Assembly (NCBI GenBank): GCA_003574685.1
Contig: QOCQ01000008.1
Coordinates: forward strand, 124,001-188,000
DNA: 64,000 bases
Source: Rhodospirillaceae bacterium SYSU D60007
GTDB taxonomy: Bacteria > Pseudomonadota > Alphaproteobacteria > Reyranellales > Reyranellaceae
Direction of reading: 5' to 3'
A program made the position numbers and the translations under genes. Of the stretch, positions 1 to 8,078 are shown one piece after another. The notes under the pieces were generated by a model. That model searched no databases. It saw only the letters and a list, made by a program, of their open reading frames with translations, and was not told where the DNA came from. The first letter of the stretch is position 1. Each line of letters starts with the position of its first letter.

Positions 1-83
1 CGCACATCGGCGCACGCGCTCATCATCGCCAGCGCCGCGCCGGCCAACAGCGATATCCGGATCGCTTCTGACGTTCCGGCCAT
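1..83 (-). CDS. Lipoprotein, 5' end only
   Basis: An ATG at 83 on the minus strand opens a frame that runs off the left edge after 27 codons. The visible residues form a type II signal peptide: a short polar start, a hydrophobic stretch ILLAGAALAMM-like in composition, then a lipobox ending MSAC, so the cysteine at about residue 24 would be lipidated. Nothing of the mature domain is in the window, so the function is unknown. The call rests only on the signal peptide and the open frame. Confidence 0.5.
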   Translation of the reverse strand, partial: MAGTSEAIRISLLAGAALAMMSACADV

Positions 84-411
84 GACCCGATCTCCGCACG
101 GTTCCTCTGTAGACGTTGGCACCAGAGGGACGTGTTTCAACCGACGCCGCACTGGAGGCCATTCCCCAACTTTTCGTTGGGGGAGGAAGCGCTGCGCTCG
201 CGGGACAGATACGCGGGCGTGGAGGAATTGATCGTACCGCCCAGGGTTACGCGATCGTGATCCCATTCATTTCGCGATGTGCCGCGACAGTGCTGCGAGT
301 GAAGCGGCATACCTGGTATCGGATTGCGCCCTTGCTCGGCATCGATGGCGCGAGGACTCATCGAAACGCCCATCGTGCCGTGGCCGAGATACGATCTTCT
401 GTTGCGGATGC
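84..411. other. Intergenic stretch, no convincing gene
   Basis: This 328-base gap lies between the lipoprotein start and the 3' end of the antitoxin gene. Short open frames exist on both strands (for example 137-415 minus), but none has a convincing ribosome-binding site, protein-like composition or recognisable motif. The divergent lipoprotein promoter and the terminator of the toxin-antitoxin operon should lie here. I see no repeat element. Confidence 0.5.
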
Positions 412-708
412 TCACCGTGCCGCGCGATGCCCCTCTCGCTTTCGGAGTCGTGCCTTGCGGGTCGGCATTTCGTCGCCCGGGACGGGCCGGTTGCCGAGGC
501 CGGCACGCCTGAGGATGGCGAGCGCCTTCCCAACATCAGCACGACCGGCTCTTTCCTCAAAATAGCTTTCCGTGCGGATCGCCGACAGCTTCTCCGCCAC
601 CGCGACATTGATGAACTGGTTGAGCGCCACACCCTCCGACTCAGCCACCTTGCGGGCTTCGTCCAGCAATGAGGGCTGCAGACGCAGGGCAAAATTGCTC
701 TTCCTCAT
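412..708 (-). CDS. Ribbon-helix-helix (HicB-family type) antitoxin
   Basis: This 98-residue protein opens with a ribbon-helix-helix fold: a short strand (NFALRLQP) followed by two helices (SLLDEARKVAESEGVALNQFINVAVAEKL). Such domains dimerise and bind operator DNA. The C-terminal half is basic and variable and probably contacts the toxin. Its ATG overlaps the stop of the upstream PIN gene (ATGA, 705-708), so the two are translationally coupled. The resemblance is to proteins annotated as toxin-antitoxin HicB-family antitoxins that accompany PIN toxins. It probably represses its own operon through the repeats at 1146-1166. Confidence 0.7.
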   Translation of the reverse strand: MRKSNFALRLQPSLLDEARKVAESEGVALNQFINVAVAEKLSAIRTESYFEERAGRADVGKALAILRRAGLGNRPVPGDEMPTRKARLRKREGHRAAR

Positions 709-1133
709 CTCGTCATCCCCAGTCGTCCTATCGTCTCTGCCGGTGACAGGACCTCTACGTTGAATCGATCCGCTGCAACGCTGATATCGCGCCTGTTGAA
801 CGTCACGATGGCATCCGCGCGCCCGTTCACCGCAGCCTCAAGAACCATGTCGTCATCCGGATCAGGTAGTGCTGGCCGCCAAAGAAAAGCCAGCCTCACC
901 TGCTCAGCAACGGCTGCTACAGCATCAAGGACGGTTTCAACGTCCTCCGCAGACAAACCCGCCGCCTCCAGATGTTCCCGCCGCGTCATCACGGCCTGAT
1001 ACTCGATCAGCAACGGCACCGACACCAGTAACGTAACCCGCTGATCGAGCCCCGCGACCAGGATACGCCGGGAAGCGCCGACATTGCTGCGGAGCGCGGC
1101 GACCATCGTCGCCGTGTCGAGCACCAGCCTCAT
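705..1133 (-). CDS. PIN-domain ribonuclease toxin
   Basis: This 142-residue protein has the PIN-domain layout: an N-terminal strand with the first acidic residue (RLVLDTATMVAAL), a GASRRIL segment typical of the putative toxin component PIN family, an acidic cluster PDPDDDMVLEAA near residue 93, and a final IVTFNRRDI strand. PIN toxins are Mg-dependent endoribonucleases. Here the toxin gene comes first and overlaps the antitoxin by four bases, the reverse of most VapBC operons. The start is 12 bases from a tandem repeat that looks like an operator. The RNA target is unknown. Confidence 0.7.
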   Translation of the reverse strand: MRLVLDTATMVAALRSNVGASRRILVAGLDQRVTLLVSVPLLIEYQAVMTRREHLEAAGLSAEDVETVLDAVAAVAEQVRLAFLWRPALPDPDDDMVLEAAVNGRADAIVTFNRRDISVAADRFNVEVLSPAETIGRLGMTR

Positions 1134-1145
1134 TCAATGAGGATA

Positions 1146-1166
1146 GATATTGCATGCGATATTGCA
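1146..1166. promoter_or_regulatory. Tandem GATATTGCA repeats, candidate toxin-antitoxin operator
   Basis: Two exact copies of GATATTGCA lie at 1146-1154 and 1158-1166, a spacing of 12 bases, just upstream of the PIN start codon at 1133. Ribbon-helix-helix antitoxins commonly bind short tandem repeats over their own promoter. Autoregulation by the antitoxin at 412-708 is inferred from position only. Confidence 0.4.
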
Positions 1167-1326
1167 AGCCTTTACGTGCCCCGCCGTTGACAGTTTTGTA
1201 AGCGCGCCGCTACCGTGCCGGCAAAGCAGGAGGACCGCCGTTCGGTAGTCCCCGGCGCGATGAAGCGCCCGCCGGCTGATGGATGACCATCGTCCGGGAC
1301 CGCTGCATGCAACGGGAGGATGACTG

Positions 1327-2313
1327 ATGACGACGCATCGCGCCGTGTCGCTGTGCCTTGCGCGCAGCCTTGCCGCAATCGCGCTGGCCCTGGCCGCCGC
1401 CGGGGCGGCCCATGCCCAGAGCAAGGTCGACGTGATCTTCACTGCCGGACCGACCGGCGGGAGCTGGACGCCGATGGCGGCCGCCGCCTCGCAGGTGATC
1501 AACAAGCGCTTCGCCGACCTCAACGTGCAGGTCGAGCCGGGCGCGGCGCTGGTCAACATGGAGAAGATCCGGGCCGAGAAGGCCGATATCGGCTGGTCGA
1601 TGACCACCGTGATGGCCGATGCGCGCGAGGGGACCGGCCAGTTCGCGGGCAAGAAGACCGACAAGGCGCTGTTCGTCGCCAATTTCTACCCCAACGTCTG
1701 GCAGCTCGTGGTGCCGGCCGACAGCAATATCAAGAGCGTCAAGGACCTGAAGGGCCAGCCGGTGGCGCTGCCGGCGCGCGGCAATACCAGTCTCGTCTCC
1801 GGCTGGGAGTACCTGCTGAAAGTCAACGGCATGACGCTGAACGACCTCGGGCCCAAGAGCTACGGGCCGGTGTCGTCCAATGCCGAGGCGATGAAGAACC
1901 GGCAGGCCATGGCGGCGGGCTGGTTCACCGTGGTGCCGGCCTCGTTCGTGATGGATCTCGGTGCGTCGATGAAGGTGCGCATGCTCGGCCTCAGCGACGC
2001 GGAATTCCAGGCGCTGAAGAAGCTCAATGCCGGCTTCGTGCGTCACACTGTGAAGGCGGGCGTCTACAAGGAGCAGGGCGTCACCGAGGACGTCATTACC
2101 TTCCAGTCGCCCACGGTGCTGGTGGCGTCCGCCGCCACGCCGGCCGACGTGATCTATAAGGTGACCAAGGCGATCGTGGAAGGACGCGGCGAATTCGCGG
2201 CGGTGGCCAAGGTCATGGAGGGCGTCACGGCCGCCGACATGGCGCAGAATTTCGAGATGCCCTACCACCCGGGTGCCGAAAAGTACTACCGCGAGGCCGG
2301 CCTGCTGAAGTAG
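1327..2313 (+). CDS. TAXI-family TRAP transporter substrate-binding protein
   Basis: This 328-residue periplasmic protein has a Sec signal peptide cleaved near AHA-QSK (about residue 30). It then shows the TAXI-family opening (VIFTAGPTGGSWTPMAAAASQVIN) and a later DLKGQPVALPARG segment. TAXI proteins deliver carboxylate-type substrates to TRAP permeases; the substrate here cannot be read from sequence. GGGAGG lies 8 bases upstream of the ATG. The fused permease follows 15 bases downstream, so this is the first gene of a three-cistron uptake operon. An upstream alternative ATG in another frame is only a shadow. Confidence 0.88.
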   Translation: MTTHRAVSLCLARSLAAIALALAAAGAAHAQSKVDVIFTAGPTGGSWTPMAAAASQVINKRFADLNVQVEPGAALVNMEKIRAEKADIGWSMTTVMADAREGTGQFAGKKTDKALFVANFYPNVWQLVVPADSNIKSVKDLKGQPVALPARGNTSLVSGWEYLLKVNGMTLNDLGPKSYGPVSSNAEAMKNRQAMAAGWFTVVPASFVMDLGASMKVRMLGLSDAEFQALKKLNAGFVRHTVKAGVYKEQGVTEDVITFQSPTVLVASAATPADVIYKVTKAIVEGRGEFAAVAKVMEGVTAADMAQNFEMPYHPGAEKYYREAGLLK

Positions 2314-2328
2314 GCGGACTGCTTCGCC

Positions 2329-4215
2329 GTGCGCAAGCTCACCGGCTACCCCGGGCTGGTGGTCGGCGCGGTGGCGGTCGCGATGGCCGCCTACCACATC
2401 TACGCGCGGCTGACGATCTATGCCCCCGACCAGCAGGCGCTGCTCTATATCACGCTGGCGTTCAGCCTCGTTCTGTCCTTCCTGCTGTGGCCGCGCCGCC
2501 AGGGCGAGACACCTGACAGCATACCCTGGTCCGATCTTGGCCTGGCGGCACTGTCGCTGACCGTCCTCGGCTACATGTTCGTTCGCTATGACTACATCGT
2601 GAACCGCTTCCCCACCGCCCACCCGCTGGAGCCGGCGGACATGGTGGTGGGCATCGCCGGCATCCTGCTGGTGCTGGAGGCGAGCCGGCGCACGCTGGGC
2701 GCGGCGCTGTCGATCGTGGCCCTGGTGTTCGTGGCCTACGCGCTCGCCGGGCCGTGGATGCCCGGCTGGCTGTATCATCGCGGCCTCAGCGTCGAGATCG
2801 CGGTCGACCAGACCTGGTTCACCACGGAGGGCATCTTCGGCGTGCCGATGACGGTGGCCGGCACCTACGTCATCCTGTTCATTATCTTCGGCGCCTATCT
2901 TGAACGCTCCGGCGCCGGCCAGTTCTTCACCAATTTCGCCAACGCCATCGCTGGCGGCGCACGTGGCGGGCCGGGCAAGGTGGCGGTGGTGTCCTCGAGC
3001 CTGTTCGGGACCATTTCCGGCTCGGCGGTGGCCAACGTCATGGTCGATGGCTGGCTCACCATTCCGATGATGAAGAAGACCGGCTTCAAGCCGGAGGCGG
3101 CAGCCGCCATCGAGGCCGTGGCCTCGACCGGCGGGCAGATCATGCCGCCGATCATGGGCGCCGCGGCCTTCGTCATGGCCGAGTTCATGGGCGCCAGCTA
3201 CACGGATGTGATGATCGCGGCCGCGATCCCGGCGCTGTTCTATTACGGCGCGCTGTTCGCGGCGATCCACTTCAACGCGGTGCGCTCCGGCCTGAAGGGC
3301 CTGCCGCGCGAGGAGCTGCCGATCCTGGGCGTCATCATCGTCGCCCAGGCGCATCTCTTCCTGCCCGTCATTGTGCTGCTGGTGCTGCTGCTCTACGGCT
3401 TCACGCCGACCTATGCCGCTATCGTCGCCACGGTGGGGCTGATCGCCATTTCCTGGCTGCGCCCGGCAACCGGCTTGCGCCCGAGGGCCTGCATCGAAGC
3501 GTTGCGCGACGGCGCGCTGCACACAGTGCCCGTGGCCATGGCCTGCGCCTGTGCCGGCATCGTGATCGGCCTTGTGCTGCAGACCGGGCTGGCACTGCGC
3601 TTCACCGCCTTCCTGATCGACTTCACCTCGGGTTCGCTGCTGCCCGCGCTGGTCATCACGATGGTGGCCGGCATCATTCTCGGCATGGGCATGCCCACGA
3701 CACCCGCCTACATCATGCAGGCGGCGCTGCTGGTGCCGGCTATCATCAAGCTCGGCGTCGAGCCAATGGCGGCGCATATGTTCGCGTTCTACTTCTCCTG
3801 CCTGTCCGCGGTCACGCCCCCCGTGGCGCTGGCCGTCTATGCGGCGGCTTCCATAGGTGGCGCCGATCTGTGGCGCGCGGGCGTGCAAGCGGTGAAGTTC
3901 GCCGCCGCCGGCTTCGTCGTACCGTATTTCTTCATCTACAATCCCGCCTTGCTGTTTTCGGGCTCCTGGGACGACATCCTGCGCGCGGTCGTGACCGGCA
4001 CGATCGGCGTCATCTCGCTGGCGGCGGGCCTGGAGGGATATTTCCTGCGCCGCGCGTCGTGGCTGGAACGGGCGCTGTTTATCGCGGCGGCGTTCCTGCT
4101 GATCGATCCCGGCGCCGCCACCGATCTCATCGGCCTGGGCCTCCTGGTGGCAACGCTGGCCCTGCAGAAGCTCTACCAGCCGCGGACGGCAGCGGTGAGC
4201 GGGAGCGGACCGTGA
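2329..4215 (+). CDS. TRAP transporter fused 4TM/12TM permease (DctQM fusion)
   Basis: This 628-residue integral membrane protein combines the small (DctQ) and large (DctM) TRAP subunits, the normal arrangement for TAXI systems. The N-terminal segments (LVVGAVAVAMAAYHIYA and following) form the 4TM part. The large subunit carries the GTISGSAVANV and PPIMGAAAF segments around residues 225-280 and a late GMGMPTTPAYIMQAALLVPA segment. It uses an ion gradient to import the substrate bound by the 1327-2313 protein. The start is GTG with only a weak upstream purine run. Its TGA is overlapped by the next small ORF. Confidence 0.88.
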   Translation: MRKLTGYPGLVVGAVAVAMAAYHIYARLTIYAPDQQALLYITLAFSLVLSFLLWPRRQGETPDSIPWSDLGLAALSLTVLGYMFVRYDYIVNRFPTAHPLEPADMVVGIAGILLVLEASRRTLGAALSIVALVFVAYALAGPWMPGWLYHRGLSVEIAVDQTWFTTEGIFGVPMTVAGTYVILFIIFGAYLERSGAGQFFTNFANAIAGGARGGPGKVAVVSSSLFGTISGSAVANVMVDGWLTIPMMKKTGFKPEAAAAIEAVASTGGQIMPPIMGAAAFVMAEFMGASYTDVMIAAAIPALFYYGALFAAIHFNAVRSGLKGLPREELPILGVIIVAQAHLFLPVIVLLVLLLYGFTPTYAAIVATVGLIAISWLRPATGLRPRACIEALRDGALHTVPVAMACACAGIVIGLVLQTGLALRFTAFLIDFTSGSLLPALVITMVAGIILGMGMPTTPAYIMQAALLVPAIIKLGVEPMAAHMFAFYFSCLSAVTPPVALAVYAAASIGGADLWRAGVQAVKFAAAGFVVPYFFIYNPALLFSGSWDDILRAVVTGTIGVISLAAGLEGYFLRRASWLERALFIAAAFLLIDPGAATDLIGLGLLVATLALQKLYQPRTAAVSGSGP

Positions 4216-4307
4216 CCCGCGCCCAACTTGCCGCACTCACCCTGATCGCGGCAGTCACTCTTGTCGGCATGGTGGCCTACGGCCTGCTGCGCCTCTACGC
4301 GGCCTGA
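4212..4307 (+). CDS. 31-residue single-pass membrane protein overlapping the TRAP permease
   Basis: A GTG at 4212 overlaps the permease stop (GTGA) and opens a 31-codon frame reading MTRAQLAALTLIAAVTLVG followed by MVAYGLLRLYAA. About 20 residues form one hydrophobic helix bounded by charged residues. The overlap implies translational coupling to the permease. I know no named family. It may be an accessory TRAP subunit or regulator, but it could also be a chance frame. Support is the overlap, the membrane-helix composition and a stop well before the repeat at 4348. Confidence 0.45.
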   Translation: MTRAQLAALTLIAAVTLVGMVAYGLLRLYAA

Positions 4308-4347
4308 AGCGCCAGCGCGGCACCGGTGACTCGCAGGGTTGGCACGG

Positions 4348-4421
4348 TTCACCCTCTCCCCGCCTTCGCGCTACGGCGTGGACGCATCTTCACCCTCTCC
4401 CCGCCTCCGCGGGGAGAAGGT
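4348..4421. repeat. CCCTCTCCCC-type intergenic hairpin element
   Basis: Two near-copies of TTCACCCTCTCCCCGCC start at 4348 and 4389. The second forms a perfect hairpin, CTCCCCGC (4397-4404) against GCGGGGAG (4409-4416) with a four-base loop. The element lies between the convergent TRAP operon and the Rieske protein gene. Related sequence recurs at 39718-39955. Confidence 0.55.
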
Positions 4422-4505
4422 TGAGCCTCTGCGGAACTGAATGGCATGGCGCTTCATTCGCTACTCGCCCGATTTTCCCCGGACAGGCCTGCCGTGATGC
4501 GGATC

Positions 4506-6065
4506 TCATGAAGATGCGGCGGCGGGTTGCTTCTCGTCCTCGATGCTGACAGATGCCAGCGGCCGTATGGCCGGGCCGGCCAGCGCTTCACCGTCGATCG
4601 AGAATTGCGAGCCGTGGCAGGGGCAGTCCCAGCACGTCTCGAACGGGTTCCACTGCACGATGCATCCTGCATGGGTGCACGCTGCCGAGCGGGCATGCAG
4701 CTTGCCGGCTTCGTCGCGATAGGCCGCCACCTTGTGCAGGCCGCGGCCCACGATACCGCCCTGGCCCGGTGCCAGCTCATCGGCCGATGCGATCTCCGCG
4801 CTGCCCAGGTGTTGCGCAACATGGCCAGCGACGTCGGCATTCTCGCGCAGGTATTCGCCGGCCGCGCGCAGCGTGACGCGCTGCGGCAGGTAGACATCCG
4901 TCCATCTAGTCGGACGCTCCAGCACCAGGTCGCGCAGCAGCATGCCGGCCATGGCGCCGGTGGTCATGCCCTGGCCGGAATCGCCGGTGACGACAAAGAT
5001 GCGGCGGTCACCCGGATTGCGGCCGACATAGGGGGCGTAATCGACCGGCTCCATGACCTGGCCCGACCAGCGATACTCGATAGCGCCAAGCTGCGGCGCA
5101 CGGCTGCGGGTCCACGCTTCCAGCCGCACGAAGCGCTCGTGCTGGTCGCGGCCATGGCCGCTCTTGTGGTCTTCGCCGCCGCTGATCAGCCAGTCGTGTG
5201 CGGCGTCCGCGTCCGGCTGCAAACGCACATAGTGGTAAGGATCAAGTGTATCCCAGCAGAGCGCATCGTGGACCGCCCCCTTGGGCACCCGGGCGGCAAT
5301 GACATAGGTGCGGTACGGCGCCTGCTTGGTGTGAATGGCGATGCGGTCGTTCACCGGACAATTCGTCGCCACGATGGCCGCGTCGGCGTAGAGCACCGGC
5401 CCGTCCGCCGTGGTGATGACGACGCTGCCATCCCTTTCCTCAAGACGCGTGGCCGCCGTTTCCGAAAACAGGTGCCCGCCATCACGGCGGATGCAGCGGA
5501 GCAGGCCATCGAGATATTTGAGAGGATGGAACCGCGCCTGGTCGGGGAAGCACAGGCAACGGGGATCGTCCTCGCCTTGCCATGGTGTCTCGCCCCAGGC
5601 GATTCCCTTCACGCCGATCTGCCGGCACGCTTCGAACTCGCGCTCCAGCAGCTCGACATCCGTTTCGGCGGCACGGATCAGGAAGCCGGTCACCCGCCGG
5701 AAATCGCAATCGATCGCTTCGGCGCGCTGGATCTCCTCGATGCGGTCGATCGCGGCGGTCTGGCTTTCGTAATAGAGACGTGCCTCACGCTCGCCGCGCA
5801 GGCGAATGTGCTCGCTGTAGAAGTCGTCCAGTTCGGCCGCGAGATGAGCGGTCGTGCGCGCGCTCATGCCGCCAGCCAGCGGGCCGCGATCGATCACGAT
5901 CACGCGTTTGCCCGCCTGCGCCAGCTCGTAGGCCGCCGAGAGACCGGCGATACCCGCGCCGATGATCGCCACATCGGCATTGGCATCCTGTGTCAGCGGT
6001 GGTGCGGGTTCAATGGCAGCCGTTGCCATCCACAGCGAGGTGCTGCGTTCGGTGCTCGCGTTCAC
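4506..6065 (-). CDS. FAD-dependent oxidoreductase with C-terminal Rieske [2Fe-2S] domain
   Basis: This 519-residue protein joins a DAO-type FAD domain to a Rieske domain. The dinucleotide-binding motif GAGIAGLSAAYELA lies near residues 36-50 and an acidic strand end VIDRG follows. The Rieske ligands are Cys463-Thr-His465 and Cys481-Pro-Cys-His484, matching CxH and CxxH. Proteins of this build are known among alphaproteobacteria and cyanobacteria but their substrates are mostly undefined. It probably oxidises an amine or similar substrate and passes electrons through the Fe-S cluster. No signal peptide is seen, so it is likely cytoplasmic. It lies 85 bases downstream of the MgtC-like gene on the same strand. 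Confidence 0.85.
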   Translation of the reverse strand: MNASTERSTSLWMATAAIEPAPPLTQDANADVAIIGAGIAGLSAAYELAQAGKRVIVIDRGPLAGGMSARTTAHLAAELDDFYSEHIRLRGEREARLYYESQTAAIDRIEEIQRAEAIDCDFRRVTGFLIRAAETDVELLEREFEACRQIGVKGIAWGETPWQGEDDPRCLCFPDQARFHPLKYLDGLLRCIRRDGGHLFSETAATRLEERDGSVVITTADGPVLYADAAIVATNCPVNDRIAIHTKQAPYRTYVIAARVPKGAVHDALCWDTLDPYHYVRLQPDADAAHDWLISGGEDHKSGHGRDQHERFVRLEAWTRSRAPQLGAIEYRWSGQVMEPVDYAPYVGRNPGDRRIFVVTGDSGQGMTTGAMAGMLLRDLVLERPTRWTDVYLPQRVTLRAAGEYLRENADVAGHVAQHLGSAEIASADELAPGQGGIVGRGLHKVAAYRDEAGKLHARSAACTHAGCIVQWNPFETCWDCPCHGSQFSIDGEALAGPAIRPLASVSIEDEKQPAAASS

Positions 6066-6150
6066 GGGCAGCGCTCCTGGATCGAGGCTTCCGGCGAACG
6101 CCCCGGCGACGGCGTGGTTCCACCGCCGACGCGGCGGTCAACGGAGCGGA

Positions 6151-6627
6151 TCAGGCCGGCCCGCGCCGTTCCTTGTCGTCGTCCGCGGCGTCAGTGCGCG
6201 GCTCCTGCTTCAGGGGCGACAGCAATTTCAGCGTCAGGAAGGTGAACACGGCGATCATCACGGCGACGTCGTAGCTGCCTAGACCGACCGCGGCGCCCAT
6301 CGCGCCGGTGGCCCACAGGCTCGCCGCCGTAGCGGTGCCCCTGACCGCGTGGGCAAGCTTGATGATGGCGCCGCCACCGATGAAGCCCATCCCCGTGATC
6401 AGACCCTCGACGATGCGCGCCATGGCCTCCGGGTTGTCGCGGGTGATGTTCTCGGTGGCCTGAATGAAGGCGCAGCTCGCCAGCGCGACTAGGGGAAAAG
6501 TGCGCAGCCCGGCGCTGCGTTCCTCCTTCTCGCGGTCCCAGCCGATCGGCAAGGCCAGCACATAGGCGATTCCGAGTGAAACCAGATGGGGGAGGATTCG
6601 CAGATCATCGAGCGAAGGGAAATCCAA
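6151..6627 (-). CDS. MgtC/SapB-family membrane protein
   Basis: The protein has four or five membrane segments and the MgtC signatures LPIGWDREKEERSAGLRTFPLVAL and GMGFIGGGAIIK. The conserved region begins almost at the TTG start chosen here (6627), which has GGAGA eight bases upstream; that gives 158 residues, a usual length for the family's membrane domain. An ATG at 6807 in the same frame would overlap the thiolase and cross its terminator, so it is rejected. MgtC relatives affect survival at low Mg or inside hosts, and some inhibit F-type ATP synthase. The specific role here is unknown. Confidence 0.82.
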   Translation of the reverse strand: MDFPSLDDLRILPHLVSLGIAYVLALPIGWDREKEERSAGLRTFPLVALASCAFIQATENITRDNPEAMARIVEGLITGMGFIGGGAIIKLAHAVRGTATAASLWATGAMGAAVGLGSYDVAVMIAVFTFLTLKLLSPLKQEPRTDAADDDKERRGPA

Positions 6628-6698
6628 GGCAGCAATCTCCCGCGACTCGCTACACAACGCTGCCGCGGCGCAACGGCTCCCTGCATGCCACGCAAAAA

Positions 6699-6720
6699 CG
6701 GGGCGCCTTGTGGCGCCCCG
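6699..6720 (-). terminator. Intrinsic terminator of the thiolase gene
   Basis: On the minus strand a perfect 9-base stem (6712-6720 against 6699-6707) with a four-base loop is followed by five T residues (AAAAA at 6694-6698 on the plus strand). It lies 30 bases past the thiolase stop and separates that gene from the MgtC-like gene. Confidence 0.8.
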
Positions 6721-6749
6721 TAAGGACAAGAGAGGGGACTCTACGCCGT

Positions 6750-7952
6750 TCAAACCCGTTCGATCACCATGGCAATACCCTGGCCGACACCGATGCACAT
6801 TGTGCAAAGCGCGTACCGGCCGCCCGTCTCTTCAAGCTGGTTGAGCGCGGTCATGATCAGCCGGCCGCCGCTGGCACCCAGCGGGTGACCCAGCGCGATG
6901 GCGCCGCCATTGGGGTTTACATGGTCGGCGCAATCCGACAGCCCGAGCTGGCGCATGACGGCCAGGCCCTGCGCGGCGAACGCTTCGTTCAGCTCGATCA
7001 CATCCATATCCGACATCTTCAGGCCGGCGATCTCAAGGACCTTCCGCGTCGCGGGCACCGGCCCGATCCCCATGACCCGGGGCGGCACGCCAGCGGCGGT
7101 CGCCGCCACCACGCGCGCCCGCGGCGTCAGCCCCTGACCCTTCGCCGCCTTCTCCGAAGCCAGGATCATGGCGCAGGCGCCGTCGTTGATGCCCGATGAA
7201 TTGCCGGCCGTCACGGTGCCTTCCTCATGGAAAGCAGGTGGCAACTTGGACAGGCCCTCCATCGTGGTGTCGAAGCGGGGATGCTCGTCCGCATCGACCA
7301 CCGCCTCCGCCTTGCCCTTCTTTGCGGTCACGGGAACCAGCTCCTTGCGGAAGAAGCCGCGCTCGGTCGCTTTCTTGCAGCGCTGCTGGCTGCGGTAGGC
7401 GAAGGCGTCCTGGTCGACCCGGCTGATCTGGTGCTCCTGCGCCACGTTCTCCGCCGTCTGGCCCATGGCATCGACCCCGTAGCGCGCCTTCATCGCAGGG
7501 TTGATGAAGCGCCAGCCCAGTACCGTGTCCTCAAGCTTCATGCTGCGGTCAAAGCCCTGGGTGGGCTTGCCCATCACGTAGGGCGAGCGCGTCATGCCCT
7601 CTACGCCGCCGGCAATCATCATCTGCGCCTCGCCGGTCCGGATGGCGCGCGCCGCGGCGGCGGCCGCCTCAATGCCCGAACCGCACAGACGGTTGACCGT
7701 GGCCCCGGCGACCTCGACCGGCAGGCCGGCCAGAAGGCCCGCCATGCGCGCGACATTGCGGTTGTCCTCGCCGGCCTGGTTGACGCAGCCATACACCACG
7801 TCATCCACGGCGCCCCAGTCAACGCCGGGGTTGCGCGTCATCAGCGCCTTCAGCGGGACCGCCGCCAGGTCGTCGGTTCGGACGGAGGCCAGCGCGCCGT
7901 TGTAGCGACCGATTGGCGTACGCACCGTGTCGCAGATGAAAGCGTCGGTCAT
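6750..7952 (-). CDS. 3-oxoadipyl-CoA-type thiolase (acetyl-CoA acyltransferase)
   Basis: This 401-residue thiolase has the nucleophilic Cys90 in VNRLCGSG, the GHPLGASGGRL histidine motif and a C-terminal CTMCIGVGQG cysteine. The N-terminal part (GRYNGALASVRTDDLAAVPLKAL, then NPGVDW and YGCVNQAGEDNRNVARMA) is characteristic of PcaF/PaaJ 3-oxoadipyl-CoA thiolases, which split 3-oxoadipyl-CoA to succinyl-CoA and acetyl-CoA at the end of protocatechuate or phenylacetate breakdown. The ATG at 7952 is preceded by GGAG. An upstream in-frame start at 8024 adds 24 unconserved residues. PaaG-like crotonases at 11286-12873 fit an aromatic-acid role. Confidence 0.85.
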   Translation of the reverse strand: MTDAFICDTVRTPIGRYNGALASVRTDDLAAVPLKALMTRNPGVDWGAVDDVVYGCVNQAGEDNRNVARMAGLLAGLPVEVAGATVNRLCGSGIEAAAAAARAIRTGEAQMMIAGGVEGMTRSPYVMGKPTQGFDRSMKLEDTVLGWRFINPAMKARYGVDAMGQTAENVAQEHQISRVDQDAFAYRSQQRCKKATERGFFRKELVPVTAKKGKAEAVVDADEHPRFDTTMEGLSKLPPAFHEEGTVTAGNSSGINDGACAMILASEKAAKGQGLTPRARVVAATAAGVPPRVMGIGPVPATRKVLEIAGLKMSDMDVIELNEAFAAQGLAVMRQLGLSDCADHVNPNGGAIALGHPLGASGGRLIMTALNQLEETGGRYALCTMCIGVGQGIAMVIERV

Positions 7953-8078
7953 GCCCAGCTCCGTTTGCCGACGGTGGAAGGATTGGTTAACACCCTCGTG
8001 CGGTGGAGTCGAAGCCGCGAGCAATGCCCATGCCGCAACGGCGGCATGCGGGCCGCGCCGGGGGGATTCTCGTGACCC

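Noticed and set aside
137-415. Minus-strand 92-codon frame downstream of the antitoxin
   Set aside because: No ribosome-binding site, low-complexity composition and no recognisable motif; it overlaps the antitoxin 3' end.
1210-4236. A roughly 1000-codon open frame on the minus strand opposite the TRAP genes
   Set aside because: It mirrors the codon bias of the real plus-strand genes; its His/Arg/Gly-rich product has no family resemblance. The TAXI and permease products are unmistakable.
6628-6807. Longer MgtC-like start at 6807
   Set aside because: It would read through the terminator at 6699-6720 and into the thiolase gene. The TTG with GGAGA at 6627 fits the conserved region.
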